In this document: positions 25,983 through 33,914 of the stretch, piece by piece | Numbering within the stretch: the stretch's first letter is position 1 | How the letters are laid out: the number at the start of each line of letters is the position of its first letter | Assembly: GCF_006094695.1 (NCBI RefSeq) | Contig: NZ_CP035103.1 | Span: 1,178,001-1,242,000, forward strand | DNA: 64,000 bases | Direction: 5' to 3' | Origin: Kocuria rosea | GTDB taxonomy: Bacteria > Actinomycetota > Actinomycetes > Actinomycetales > Micrococcaceae | Notes under the pieces: generated by a model | Told to the model about the DNA's origin: nothing | What the model saw: the letters and a program-made list of their open reading frames with translations, nothing else | The model's database searches: none | Made by a program: the position numbers and the translations under genes

Positions 25983-26651
25983 ATGGCCAGCATCCTCATC
26001 GCCGAGGACGAGGAGCGCATCGCGCGCTTCATCCAGAAGGGCCTGCGCGCCGCGGGCTACACGACCACCGTGGTCGAGGACGGCACGAGCGCCCTCGACT
26101 ACGCGAGCACCGGGGAGTTCGACCTGCTCGTCCTCGACGTGGGTCTGCCGGGCATGGACGGCTTCCAGGTGCTCTCGGTGCTGCGGTCCCTGGGCTTCTC
26201 GATCCCCGTGATCATGTGCACCGCCCGCGACTCGGTCGAGGACACCGTCGCGGGGCTGGAGCAGGGGGCCGACGACTACCTCGCGAAGCCGTTCCGGTTC
26301 CAGGAGCTGCTGGCGCGCGTCCGGGCCCGGCTCCGGGACCGCGCGGTGGCCGAGCAGACCGACGACGGGCTGCGCTACGGCGGGCTCGCCCTCGACGTCG
26401 GGACCCGGTGCGCGGTGCTCGAGGACCGGCAGGTCGAGCTCTCCGCCCGGGAGTTCGCCATGGCCAGGGCGTTCCTCGAGAGCCCCGGTCAGGTGCTCAC
26501 GCGCGAGCAGCTGCTGAACAAGGTCTGGGGCTACGACTTCGACGGCTCGTCCAACGTGGTGGACGTCTACGTCCGCTACCTGCGCAACAAGCTCGGCGCG
26601 GAGCGCATCGTCACCGTGCGCGGAGCCGGCTACCGCCTCGCCAAGCTCTGA
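25983..26651 (+). CDS. OmpR/PhoB-family response regulator
   Basis: 222 residues. Receiver domain with the acidic pocket E8-D9 and phospho-acceptor Asp52 (LLVLDVGLPGMDG), Lys in LAKPF near 102, and a winged-helix DNA-binding domain ending in the wing VTVRGAGYRLAKL. It is the cognate partner of the kinase just upstream. Targets are unknown; the Nramp-like gene that follows by 74 bases has its own -10 (TAGGGT near 26667), so co-regulation is only possible. Confidence 0.95.
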   Translation: MASILIAEDEERIARFIQKGLRAAGYTTTVVEDGTSALDYASTGEFDLLVLDVGLPGMDGFQVLSVLRSLGFSIPVIMCTARDSVEDTVAGLEQGADDYLAKPFRFQELLARVRARLRDRAVAEQTDDGLRYGGLALDVGTRCAVLEDRQVELSAREFAMARAFLESPGQVLTREQLLNKVWGYDFDGSSNVVDVYVRYLRNKLGAERIVTVRGAGYRLAKL

Positions 26652-26725
26652 TCGGCACCGGCCCGGTAGGGTGATCCGGGGCACGGCCCCGGCCACCCGA
26701 CGGACCGATCTGACGAGGAACCAGC

Positions 26726-28027
26726 ATGAGCGAAGCGAACGAGAAGTCTTTCGCGGCCCACCGCGCCCGCACGGACGACGACGGCGGGGCGCCCGCCAAG
26801 TGGAAGATCGTCGGCCCAGGCCTGGTGGTCGCCGCCACGGGCGTCGGCGCCGCCGACATGGTCGCCACCCTGGTCGCCGGGTCCCGGTACGGGTACGGAC
26901 TGCTGTGGGCGGTGATCCTCGGCGTGATCCTCAAGATCATCCTCGTGGAGGGCGCCGGGCGCTTCACCCTGGCCACCGGCAGGACGATCTTCGAGGGCTG
27001 GCGGTCACTGGGCCGGTGGACCACCTGGTACTTCGGCCCGTACATCATGATCTGGGGCTTCGTCTACGGCGCCACCGCGATGTCCTCGGCGGCGCTGCCC
27101 CTCGCGGCGGTGTTCCCCGTCCTGCCCCTGTGGGCCTGGGCGATCATCATGGGGCTGCTCGGGTTCGTCATGGTGTGGTTCGGGAAGTACTCCTTCTTCG
27201 AGAAGGTCACCGCCGCCCTGGTCGGCCTGATGTTCGTCACCGTGGTGGGGCTGGCGGTCATCGCCGCCCCCAACATCCCCGAGATGCTGACGGGCCTGGT
27301 GCCCGTCATCCCGGAGGGCGGCGTGCTCTACACGCTGGCGCTCGCCGGGGGCGTGGGCGGCACCATCACGCTGGCGGCCTACGGCTACTGGCTGCGCGAG
27401 AAGGGGTGGTACACGCCCAAGTGGATGCGCGTCATGCGGATCGACAACTCCATGGCCTACGTCGTGACGGGGGTCTTCGTCATCGCCATGCTCGTGGTGG
27501 GCGCCGAGGTGGTCCGCTCCGCCGGGGTGGCGCTCAGCTCCGGTGACGAGGGCCTGCTCGACCTCTACGCCGTGCTGCGCGCGGAGTACGGCGACGTGGT
27601 CGGCACCGGCTTCCTCATCGGCTTCTGGGCCGCGTCCTTCTCCTCGATCATCGGCGTCTGGAACGGCGTCTCCCTCATGTTCGCGGACTTCTGGGGCAAC
27701 ATCCGCGGCAAGGAGTCCGGCCACCCCGACACCCGGGTGGGCGGCAAGTACTTCCGCTTCTACGTGCTGTGGCTGACGTTCCCGCCCATGGTCCTCTTCG
27801 CCCTGGGGCAGCCGATCGGCCTGATCCTGGCCTACGGCGTCCTCGGCTCGCTGTTCATGCCGTTCCTCGCCCTCACGCTGCTGGGCCTGCTCAACGGCAG
27901 CCGGATCCCGAAGGAGTGGGCCAACAAGCTCCACACCAACATCGCCCTGGGCATCACGGCCCTGCTCTTCGCCGTCCTGGGCGGCCAGCAGCTGGTCAAG
28001 GCGGTCGCGCCGGTCTTCGGCGGCTGA
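26726..28027 (+). CDS. Nramp-like transporter without the canonical metal-binding motifs
   Basis: 433 residues and about 11 helices of the LeuT fold. The first helix aligns with Nramp (KIVGPGLVVAATGVGAADM) but has GVGAAD where metal transporters carry DPGN. The TM6 region reads LAGGVGGTITLAAYGYW with no MPH motif. Classic Nramps bind Mn2+/Fe2+ through the Asp and Asn of DPGN and the Met of MPH, so a transition-metal role is doubtful. Relatives with altered sites include Mg2+ carriers and proteins with no known substrate. RBS GAGG lies 9 bases upstream of the ATG. Confidence 0.82.
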   Translation: MSEANEKSFAAHRARTDDDGGAPAKWKIVGPGLVVAATGVGAADMVATLVAGSRYGYGLLWAVILGVILKIILVEGAGRFTLATGRTIFEGWRSLGRWTTWYFGPYIMIWGFVYGATAMSSAALPLAAVFPVLPLWAWAIIMGLLGFVMVWFGKYSFFEKVTAALVGLMFVTVVGLAVIAAPNIPEMLTGLVPVIPEGGVLYTLALAGGVGGTITLAAYGYWLREKGWYTPKWMRVMRIDNSMAYVVTGVFVIAMLVVGAEVVRSAGVALSSGDEGLLDLYAVLRAEYGDVVGTGFLIGFWAASFSSIIGVWNGVSLMFADFWGNIRGKESGHPDTRVGGKYFRFYVLWLTFPPMVLFALGQPIGLILAYGVLGSLFMPFLALTLLGLLNGSRIPKEWANKLHTNIALGITALLFAVLGGQQLVKAVAPVFGG

Positions 28028-28037
28028 GCCGGCCCGC

Positions 28038-28063
28038 GGCCGGTCCACGCGGGCGGACCGGCC
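28038..28063 (+). terminator. Hairpin after the Nramp-like gene
   Basis: 9-bp arms (28038-28046 with 28055-28063) and an 8-base loop, 10 bases after the stop. More GC-rich inverted repeats follow to about 28100. Confidence 0.6.
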
Positions 28064-28106
28064 CGCCGGGGCCTCCGGGCCGGTCCCGGCGGGCCGGGCG
28101 TCCGCA

Positions 28107-28143
28107 GATGAGAACCTTTTCATCGACGGCTCATGTTCTCATC
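28107..28143 (+). promoter_or_regulatory. Inverted repeat GATGAGAAC-N19-GTTCTCATC upstream of the glycosyltransferase operon
   Basis: Two perfect 9-base arms, 28107-28115 and 28135-28143, in an AT-rich island 75 bases ahead of the first operon gene. The right arm is part of CTCATGTTCTCAT, repeated exactly at 36456-36468. It can be read as a dimeric regulator's operator. The arrangement AGAAC-N19-GTT also resembles ECF promoter cores of the SigR/SigH type, so a sigma-factor target is an alternative. Confidence 0.5.
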
Positions 28144-28217
28144 ATGTCCCTCGGCCACAGTGGGCGGCAGCCGCACCGGCGCCGGACCCACCGGCGCTGA
28201 TCCCCGAGGAGGACACG

Positions 28218-29429
28218 ATGAGCGACGACGAGCTGCGGGTGGTGCTGTACTCCCACGACTCCCAGGGCCTGGGCCACACCCGCCGGAACCTGGCCCTCGC
28301 CCGGTCCCTCGCCCAGCACCTGCCGGCGCTGACGGGGCGCCCGGTGACGGGCATGCTGCTGACCGGCATCGACGCCGCCACGTCCTACGGGCGCCCCGAC
28401 GGCTTCGACTGGGTGGTGCTGCCCGGGATCCGCAAGGGCGCGGGCGGCTACGCGCCCCGCAACCTCTCCGTGGACATGCGCCACCTGACCGCCCTGCGCT
28501 CCGGGATGGTGGACGCCGCGCTCACGGCCTTCCGCCCGCACCTCGTCGTCGTCGACCGCCACGCCTGGGGGGTGGACCGAGAGCTGCTGGAGCCGCTGCG
28601 GAGGCTGCGGGACCGGAGCCCCGGCACGGCGGTGGTCCTCGGCCTGCGCGAGGTCCTCGACGAGCCCGCGGCCGCGGCCCGCGAGTGGGCCGCGCTCGGG
28701 GACCTGGACCCCGTGCGGGAGGTGTACGACCAGATCTGGGTGTACGGCGACCGCGCGGTGCACGACCCGGTGGCCTCCGGCGAGATCCCCGCCGGGCTCG
28801 CCGACCTGGTCCGCCACACCGGCTACCTCGCCACCGGCCGGGCCGCCGGACGGCGCACGAGCGGCGTGGACCGCCCCTACGTCCTCACCATGGCCGGCGG
28901 GGGCTCCGACGGCCACCGCCTGACCCTCGCGGCGGCGCGCGCCCGGGTGCCCCACGGCCACCGGCACGTGGTGATCACGGGTCCGCAGATGCCGGAGGAG
29001 CACGCCGAGCAGGTGCGCGCCGCCGCCGTGCCGGGCACCCTCGTCCTGCCGTCCGTGCCCGACGCGCTCGCGGAGGTGGTGGACGCGAGCGCGGTGGTGT
29101 CGATGGGCGGCTACAACTCGGTCGCCGAGATCCTCACCACGAACACCCCCGCGCTCCTGGTCCCGCGCGACCGGCCCCGGCAGGAGCAGCTGATCCGGGC
29201 CCGCGCCCTCCAGGCCCACGGCGCGGTGGACGTGCTGACCGCCGACGCCCTCACCGGCGCCGCGCTCAGCGGCTGGCTGCACCGCGTGGTCGGCACCGTG
29301 CGCCTGCGCCGGCACCTGGCGCTCGACGGGCTGCACGCCGTGCCCGTCCTCGCGGCGCGGCTCCTGCCCGCGGGCCCGCCGCCGGTGCCCGCGCAGGCCG
29401 TGCCGGCCCGTGCCGGAGGCCTCCGGTGA
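28218..29429 (+). CDS. MurG-like glycosyltransferase (COG4671-type), first gene of the five-gene operon
   Basis: 403 residues. The N-terminal fold begins VVLYSHDSQGLGHTRRNLALA, which contains the GLGH loop of GT28/MurG-like enzymes. The C-terminal half has YVLTMAGGGSDGH and the donor-binding MGGYNSVAEILTTNTPALLVPR. Such enzymes use nucleotide sugars at the cytoplasmic face. The acceptor is unknown. Its stop overlaps the next GTG start by 4 bases, and an AT-rich regulatory motif lies upstream. The ATG follows GAGGAGG with normal spacing. Confidence 0.82.
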   Translation: MSDDELRVVLYSHDSQGLGHTRRNLALARSLAQHLPALTGRPVTGMLLTGIDAATSYGRPDGFDWVVLPGIRKGAGGYAPRNLSVDMRHLTALRSGMVDAALTAFRPHLVVVDRHAWGVDRELLEPLRRLRDRSPGTAVVLGLREVLDEPAAAAREWAALGDLDPVREVYDQIWVYGDRAVHDPVASGEIPAGLADLVRHTGYLATGRAAGRRTSGVDRPYVLTMAGGGSDGHRLTLAAARARVPHGHRHVVITGPQMPEEHAEQVRAAAVPGTLVLPSVPDALAEVVDASAVVSMGGYNSVAEILTTNTPALLVPRDRPRQEQLIRARALQAHGAVDVLTADALTGAALSGWLHRVVGTVRLRRHLALDGLHAVPVLAARLLPAGPPPVPAQAVPARAGGLR

Positions 29430-30817
29430 GCGACCACCGCATCGGCTACGTGCTGAAGGTCTACCCCCGCTTCTCGGAGACCTTCGTGGTCACCGAGGTC
29501 CTGGCCCGGGAGGCCCAGGGCGAGGACCTCACGATCTTCGCCCTCCGGCACAGCACCGACCCGCGCTTCCACCCCGAGCTGGCGCGCGTCCAGGCACCGG
29601 TCCACCACGTGGAGCGCCCCGAGCGGGCCTCCGCCGGCTGGGCCGTCCTGGCCCGCGCGGCGGAGGTGGTCCCCAGCTTCGGCCCCCGCTTCGCCGCCCT
29701 GCTCCCGGAGCTGGCCGGCACGGAGGCCTCCGAGGTCCACCAGGGGGTGGCGCTGGCCACCCGGGTCGTGGAGCAGGGCATCACGCACCTGCACGCGCAC
29801 TTCGCGACCCTCGCCGCGCACGTCGCCGAGATCGCCTCCCGGCTCACTGGGGTGCCGTTCTCCGTGACGACCCACGCGAAGGACATCTTCCACGAGTCCG
29901 TGGACCCCGCCCGGCTGCGCCGCACCCTCGAGCGGGCGGAGCACGTGGTGGCGATCTCCGAGTACAACCGGCGGCACCTGGCCTCCGCGTTCCCCGCGCA
30001 CGCGCACCGGCTGCGGCTCGTGCGCAACGGCCTGGAGCTCGCCCGCTTCCCCTACCGGGACCCCGCGCCCGTGGGGGAGACCCTGCGGGTCGTGGCCGTG
30101 GGGCGGCTCGTGGAGAAGAAGGGCTTCGACCGCCTCGTGCGGGCGGCCGCCCGGTACCGGGAGCAGGGCGGGCGGCTGTCCGTCACCGTCGCCGGCGGCG
30201 GCGAGCTGGAGGGGCCGCTGCGCGCCCTGGTCGCGGAGCTCGGCGCCGGGGACGTCGTCGACCTCGTCGGGCCCCGCACCCAGGCCGAGGTCGGCCGGCT
30301 GCTGCGCGCCGCGGACGTCTTCGCGGCCCCGTGCACGGTGGGCGCCGACGGCAACGCCGACGGCCTGCCCACCGTGCTGCTCGAGGCGATGGCCATGGGC
30401 GTGCCCGTGATCGCGAGCGACGTCACCGGCATCCCCGAGGTGGTCCGCAACGCGGCCCCGCGCACCGGGGTCCTCGTCCCCGCCGACGACGACGACGCCC
30501 TGCTCGGCGCGCTCGCCGCGGTCGCCGACCCCGGATTCGACCGGGTGGGCGCCGCCCGGGCCGCCCGCGCCCTCGTGACCCGGGACTACAACTCGACCGG
30601 CCAGGCCGCCGCCCTGCAGGCGCTGCTGCCCCCGCCGGTCCCGGACCGGGCGGAGCCCGACCCGGTCCGGGGCCCTGTCCGGCACGCCGCACGCCCCCCG
30701 GAGGCCCCGAGCCTGCTGCCGCCCCGTGGCCGGACCCGAGAGCCCGCCCCGGCCCCTGCCCGAGCCGCCGACCCCGTCCCAGGACCCGTCCCCCTCCGCG
30801 AAGGAGCCGACCGCTGA
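29426..30817 (+). CDS. Family 4-type glycosyltransferase (second operon gene)
   Basis: 463 residues from GTG overlapping the previous stop (GTGA). The GT-B fold shows the acceptor-side motif LKVYPRFSETFVVTEV, HLHAHFAT, a TTHAKDIF segment, and the donor-side pattern VGRLVEKKGFDRLVRAA with GLPTVLLEAMAMGVPVIASDVTGIPE (the E-x7-E region). The last 70 residues are a Pro/Ala/Arg linker-like tail of unknown role. It probably adds a hexose from a nucleotide sugar; sugar and acceptor are not determined. Confidence 0.85.
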   Translation: MSDHRIGYVLKVYPRFSETFVVTEVLAREAQGEDLTIFALRHSTDPRFHPELARVQAPVHHVERPERASAGWAVLARAAEVVPSFGPRFAALLPELAGTEASEVHQGVALATRVVEQGITHLHAHFATLAAHVAEIASRLTGVPFSVTTHAKDIFHESVDPARLRRTLERAEHVVAISEYNRRHLASAFPAHAHRLRLVRNGLELARFPYRDPAPVGETLRVVAVGRLVEKKGFDRLVRAAARYREQGGRLSVTVAGGGELEGPLRALVAELGAGDVVDLVGPRTQAEVGRLLRAADVFAAPCTVGADGNADGLPTVLLEAMAMGVPVIASDVTGIPEVVRNAAPRTGVLVPADDDDALLGALAAVADPGFDRVGAARAARALVTRDYNSTGQAAALQALLPPPVPDRAEPDPVRGPVRHAARPPEAPSLLPPRGRTREPAPAPARAADPVPGPVPLREGADR

Positions 30818-32088
30818 TGCGTCTCGCCTACGTCTGCGCCGACCCCGGCGTCCCCGTGTTCGGCACCAAGGGCGCCTCCGTCCACGTCCAGGAGATCCTG
30901 CGCGCCTGGCGCGCCCGCGGCGCCGAGGTCCGCCTCTACGCCACCCGGGTCGGCGACGACGTCCCCGCCGACCTCGCCGACGTCCCGGTCGTCCACGTCC
31001 CGGTCCCGGCGGCCCCCGCGTCCACCGCTCCCGGCCGCGCCGCGCGCGTCGCGGCCCGGGAGCGGGCCCAGGCGGACGCCGCCCGCCGGATCACGGAGCG
31101 GGTCGTCGCCGACGGCGCCGACGCGGTGCACGAGCGGCACTCCCTGTTCTCGACCGCCCTGGCCGGGATCACCGGCGCGCTCGGCGTCCCGGGCGTCCTC
31201 GAGGTGAACTCGCCGCTGATCGACGAGCAGCGGACCCACCGCGACCTCGTGGACGGGGCGGCCGCCCGCGCCGCGCTCGCCGCGCAGGTCGCCGCCGCCG
31301 AGCGCACGGCCTGCGTCTCCGAGCCGGTCGCCCGCTGGGTGGAGCGGACCGTGGCCGACACCGGCGGGCCGGCCGGCCGGGTCCTGGTCGCCCCCAACGG
31401 GGTGAACGTGGAGCGCATCCGTCCGTGCCGCGACTCCGCCGCCCGGGGACCGGACCCCGTGCCGCCGGTCGTCGTGTTCGTCGGCACGCTCAAGCCCTGG
31501 CACGGCGTGGAGCACCTGATCCGGGCCCGCGCGGAGGCCGCCGCCGACTGGCGCCTGCGCGTGGTGGGGGACGGCCCCCAGCGGGCGTCCCTCGAGGAGC
31601 TGGCCGCCGAGCTGGGCGTCGACGCCGAGTTCACCGGCGCGGTGCCCCCCGCCGCGGTGCCCGGGCTGCTGGCCGACTGCGCCGTGGCCGTCGCGCCCTA
31701 TCCCGCCACGGAGGACGCCGCGGACCAGTACTTCTCGCCGCTGAAGATCTACGAGTACGCCGCCGCGGCCCTGCCGGTCGTCGCGTCCCGCGTGGGCCAG
31801 GTGCCGGCCGCGGTCGAGGACGGGGTGACCGGGCTGCTCGTGGCGCCCTCGGACCCCACCGCGCTGGCCGGCGCCGTCGACGCGCTGGTGGCCGATCCCG
31901 GCCGGCGGCGTGCCCTGGGACGCGCCGGCCGCCGCGACGCGGTCGCCCGGCGCTCCTGGACCGCGGTGCTCGACGGCATCCTCGCCGGCACGGACCTCGC
32001 CCCTCCGGATCCCACCGGCACGCGACCCCGCAGCGGCGCCGCACCGCGCCCGGCCGCACCGGGAGCACTGCAGGGAGCGCCGCGGTGA
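30817..32088 (+). CDS. Family 4-type glycosyltransferase (third operon gene)
   Basis: 423 residues; the ATG shares one base with the previous stop (TGATG). N-terminus MRLAYVCADPGVPVFGTKGAS followed by HVQEILRAWRARGAEV is typical of GT-B enzymes acting on membrane-linked or cytosolic acceptors. Donor-side motifs are VVFVGTLKPWHGVEHLIRA and SPLKIYEYAAAALPVVASRVGQVPA. It differs clearly from the second operon gene, so it is not a recent duplicate. It ends in a Pro/Gly/Ala-rich tail. Confidence 0.85.
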   Translation: MRLAYVCADPGVPVFGTKGASVHVQEILRAWRARGAEVRLYATRVGDDVPADLADVPVVHVPVPAAPASTAPGRAARVAARERAQADAARRITERVVADGADAVHERHSLFSTALAGITGALGVPGVLEVNSPLIDEQRTHRDLVDGAAARAALAAQVAAAERTACVSEPVARWVERTVADTGGPAGRVLVAPNGVNVERIRPCRDSAARGPDPVPPVVVFVGTLKPWHGVEHLIRARAEAAADWRLRVVGDGPQRASLEELAAELGVDAEFTGAVPPAAVPGLLADCAVAVAPYPATEDAADQYFSPLKIYEYAAAALPVVASRVGQVPAAVEDGVTGLLVAPSDPTALAGAVDALVADPGRRRALGRAGRRDAVARRSWTAVLDGILAGTDLAPPDPTGTRPRSGAAPRPAAPGALQGAPR

Positions 32089-33914
32089 GCGCGGGCAGGC
32101 GGCTCGACCGCAGGGCCCTCCGGCGCACCCTCGGGCTGCTCACCCCGCACCTGCGCGAGCACCGGCTGCTCGCCGCGGGCGGCGTCGTGGTGCTCCTGGC
32201 CGAGGTGGCCTTCCGCGTGCTCGAGCCGTGGCCGCTGAAGATCGTCGTCGACGCCGTGTCCCTCTCCCTCGGCGCCGACAACGTCGACCCGTGGATCCCG
32301 GAGGCCTCGTGGCAGCTGCTCGCGGCCGCCGGGCTGGCCACGGTCGCGGTGGTGGGGTTCCGCGCGCTCGCCAACTACCTCGCCACGGTCGCGTTCGCCC
32401 TCGTCGGCTCCCGGGTCTCCACGGCCCTGCGCGAACGGGTGTTCGCGCACGTCCAGGCGCTGTCGGACCGCTACCACTCGGTCTCCCGGGCCGGGGACAC
32501 GGTCCAGCGCCTCGTCTCGGACATCGGCAAGCTCCAGGAGGTGGCCGTCACCGCGGGCCTGCCGCTGCTGGCCAACGTCATCACCCTCTTGGTCATGTGC
32601 ACGGTGATGCTCTTCCTCGACTGGCTCCTGGCCCTCGTGGTGGTCGTGGCGATCCTGGCCTTCCTGCTGGTGGGCCGAGGGTCCTCCGGGCGGATCACCG
32701 AGGCCTCGCGCCGGACCCGGCAGGGGGAGGGCGCGCTGGCGAACACCGCCCACGAGTCCCTCGGCGCGATCCGCACCGTCCAGGCCTACGGGCTGGAGGA
32801 GCACATGGCCGGCTCCTTCGGCCGCGCCAACCGGCAGGCTCTCACCCAGGGCGTGCAGTCCCGCCGTCTGGCCGCCGCGCTCGAGCGGGCCACGGACGTG
32901 ATCGTGGGCGTGGCCACCGCGGCCGTGATCTTCGGCGGCGGCCTGCGGGTGCTCGAGGGCGCCATGAGCCTGGGCGACCTGGTCCTGTTCACGACCTATC
33001 TCAAGACGTGCATGAAGCCCCTGCGGGACATGGCCAAGTACACCGGGCGCATCGCCCGCGCCGCGGCCTCCGGGGAGCGGGTGGCCGACCTCGTGGCGGA
33101 GCCCGTGGACGTGCGGGAGGCCTCGGGCGCCCTGGTCCTGCCCGGGGTGCGCGGGGAGATCGCCCTCCACCACGTGGACGCCGCGTACGGGGACCCGGAG
33201 CACGGCGGGCGCACCGTGCTGCGCGACGTCGACCTCGTGATCCCGGCGGGCCAGCACGTCGCCGTCGTCGGCCCGTCCGGCTCCGGGAAGTCGACCCTCG
33301 TCTCCCTGCTGGTGCGGATGATGGACCCGGTCGCCGGGTCCGTGACCCTCGACGGCCACGACCTGCGCGCCCTGAGCCTCGGCACGGTGCGCGGCAGCAC
33401 CGCCCTGCTGCTGCAGGACTCCGTCCTCTTCCACGGCACCGTGCGGGAGAACATCCGGCTCGGCCGCCCGGGGGCCACCGACGCCGAGGTCGAGGCCGCC
33501 GCGTCCGCCGCCCAGGCCCACGAGTTCGTGACGGCGTTCCCGCAGGGCTACGACACCCCGGTGGGGGAGCGCGGCTCGACCGTCTCGGGCGGGCAGCGCC
33601 AGCGGCTGGCCATCGCGCGCGCCCTGCTGCGCGACGCACCCGTCGTGCTGCTCGACGAGGCCACCACCGGACTCGACCCCCGGTCCGCCCGGGACGTGCT
33701 GGACGCCCTCGGGCGCCTGGTCCGCGGCCGCACGTCCCTGGCGGTGACCCACGACGCCGCCCTCGCGCTCGCCGCCGACCGCGTGCTGTGGGTCCAGGAC
33801 GGGCGCATCCTGCTCGACGGCGCCCCCGAGGAGCTGCTCGCCCGGCCGGACGGCGTGTTCGCCGCGTGGGTCGAGCAGCAGCGGGCGCAGGACCGCCGGG
33901 AGGTCCGTTCGTGA
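32085..33914 (+). CDS. ABC exporter, fused membrane and ATPase domains (fourth operon gene)
   Basis: 609 residues from GTG, overlapping the previous stop by 4 bases. Six membrane helices occupy about residues 20-320. The ATPase has Walker A GPSGSGKST near 398-406, signature VSGGQRQRLAIARALL, Walker B VVLLDEATTGLD and a switch His in AVTHDA. The half-transporter plan (type IV exporter, MsbA-like) implies a homodimer. Position among glycosyltransferases suggests that it exports a glycosylated lipid or small product; this is inference. Confidence 0.9.
   Translation: MSAGRRLDRRALRRTLGLLTPHLREHRLLAAGGVVVLLAEVAFRVLEPWPLKIVVDAVSLSLGADNVDPWIPEASWQLLAAAGLATVAVVGFRALANYLATVAFALVGSRVSTALRERVFAHVQALSDRYHSVSRAGDTVQRLVSDIGKLQEVAVTAGLPLLANVITLLVMCTVMLFLDWLLALVVVVAILAFLLVGRGSSGRITEASRRTRQGEGALANTAHESLGAIRTVQAYGLEEHMAGSFGRANRQALTQGVQSRRLAAALERATDVIVGVATAAVIFGGGLRVLEGAMSLGDLVLFTTYLKTCMKPLRDMAKYTGRIARAAASGERVADLVAEPVDVREASGALVLPGVRGEIALHHVDAAYGDPEHGGRTVLRDVDLVIPAGQHVAVVGPSGSGKSTLVSLLVRMMDPVAGSVTLDGHDLRALSLGTVRGSTALLLQDSVLFHGTVRENIRLGRPGATDAEVEAAASAAQAHEFVTAFPQGYDTPVGERGSTVSGGQRQRLAIARALLRDAPVVLLDEATTGLDPRSARDVLDALGRLVRGRTSLAVTHDAALALAADRVLWVQDGRILLDGAPEELLARPDGVFAAWVEQQRAQDRREVRS

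Noticed and set aside
28028..28100. Repeat element after the Nramp-like gene
   Set aside because: Only overlapping GC-rich hairpins; explained by a terminator.
30726..32084. Extended N-terminus of the ABC exporter frame
   Set aside because: Overlaps a complete glycosyltransferase; the GTG at 32085 overlaps the stop in the usual coupling pattern.
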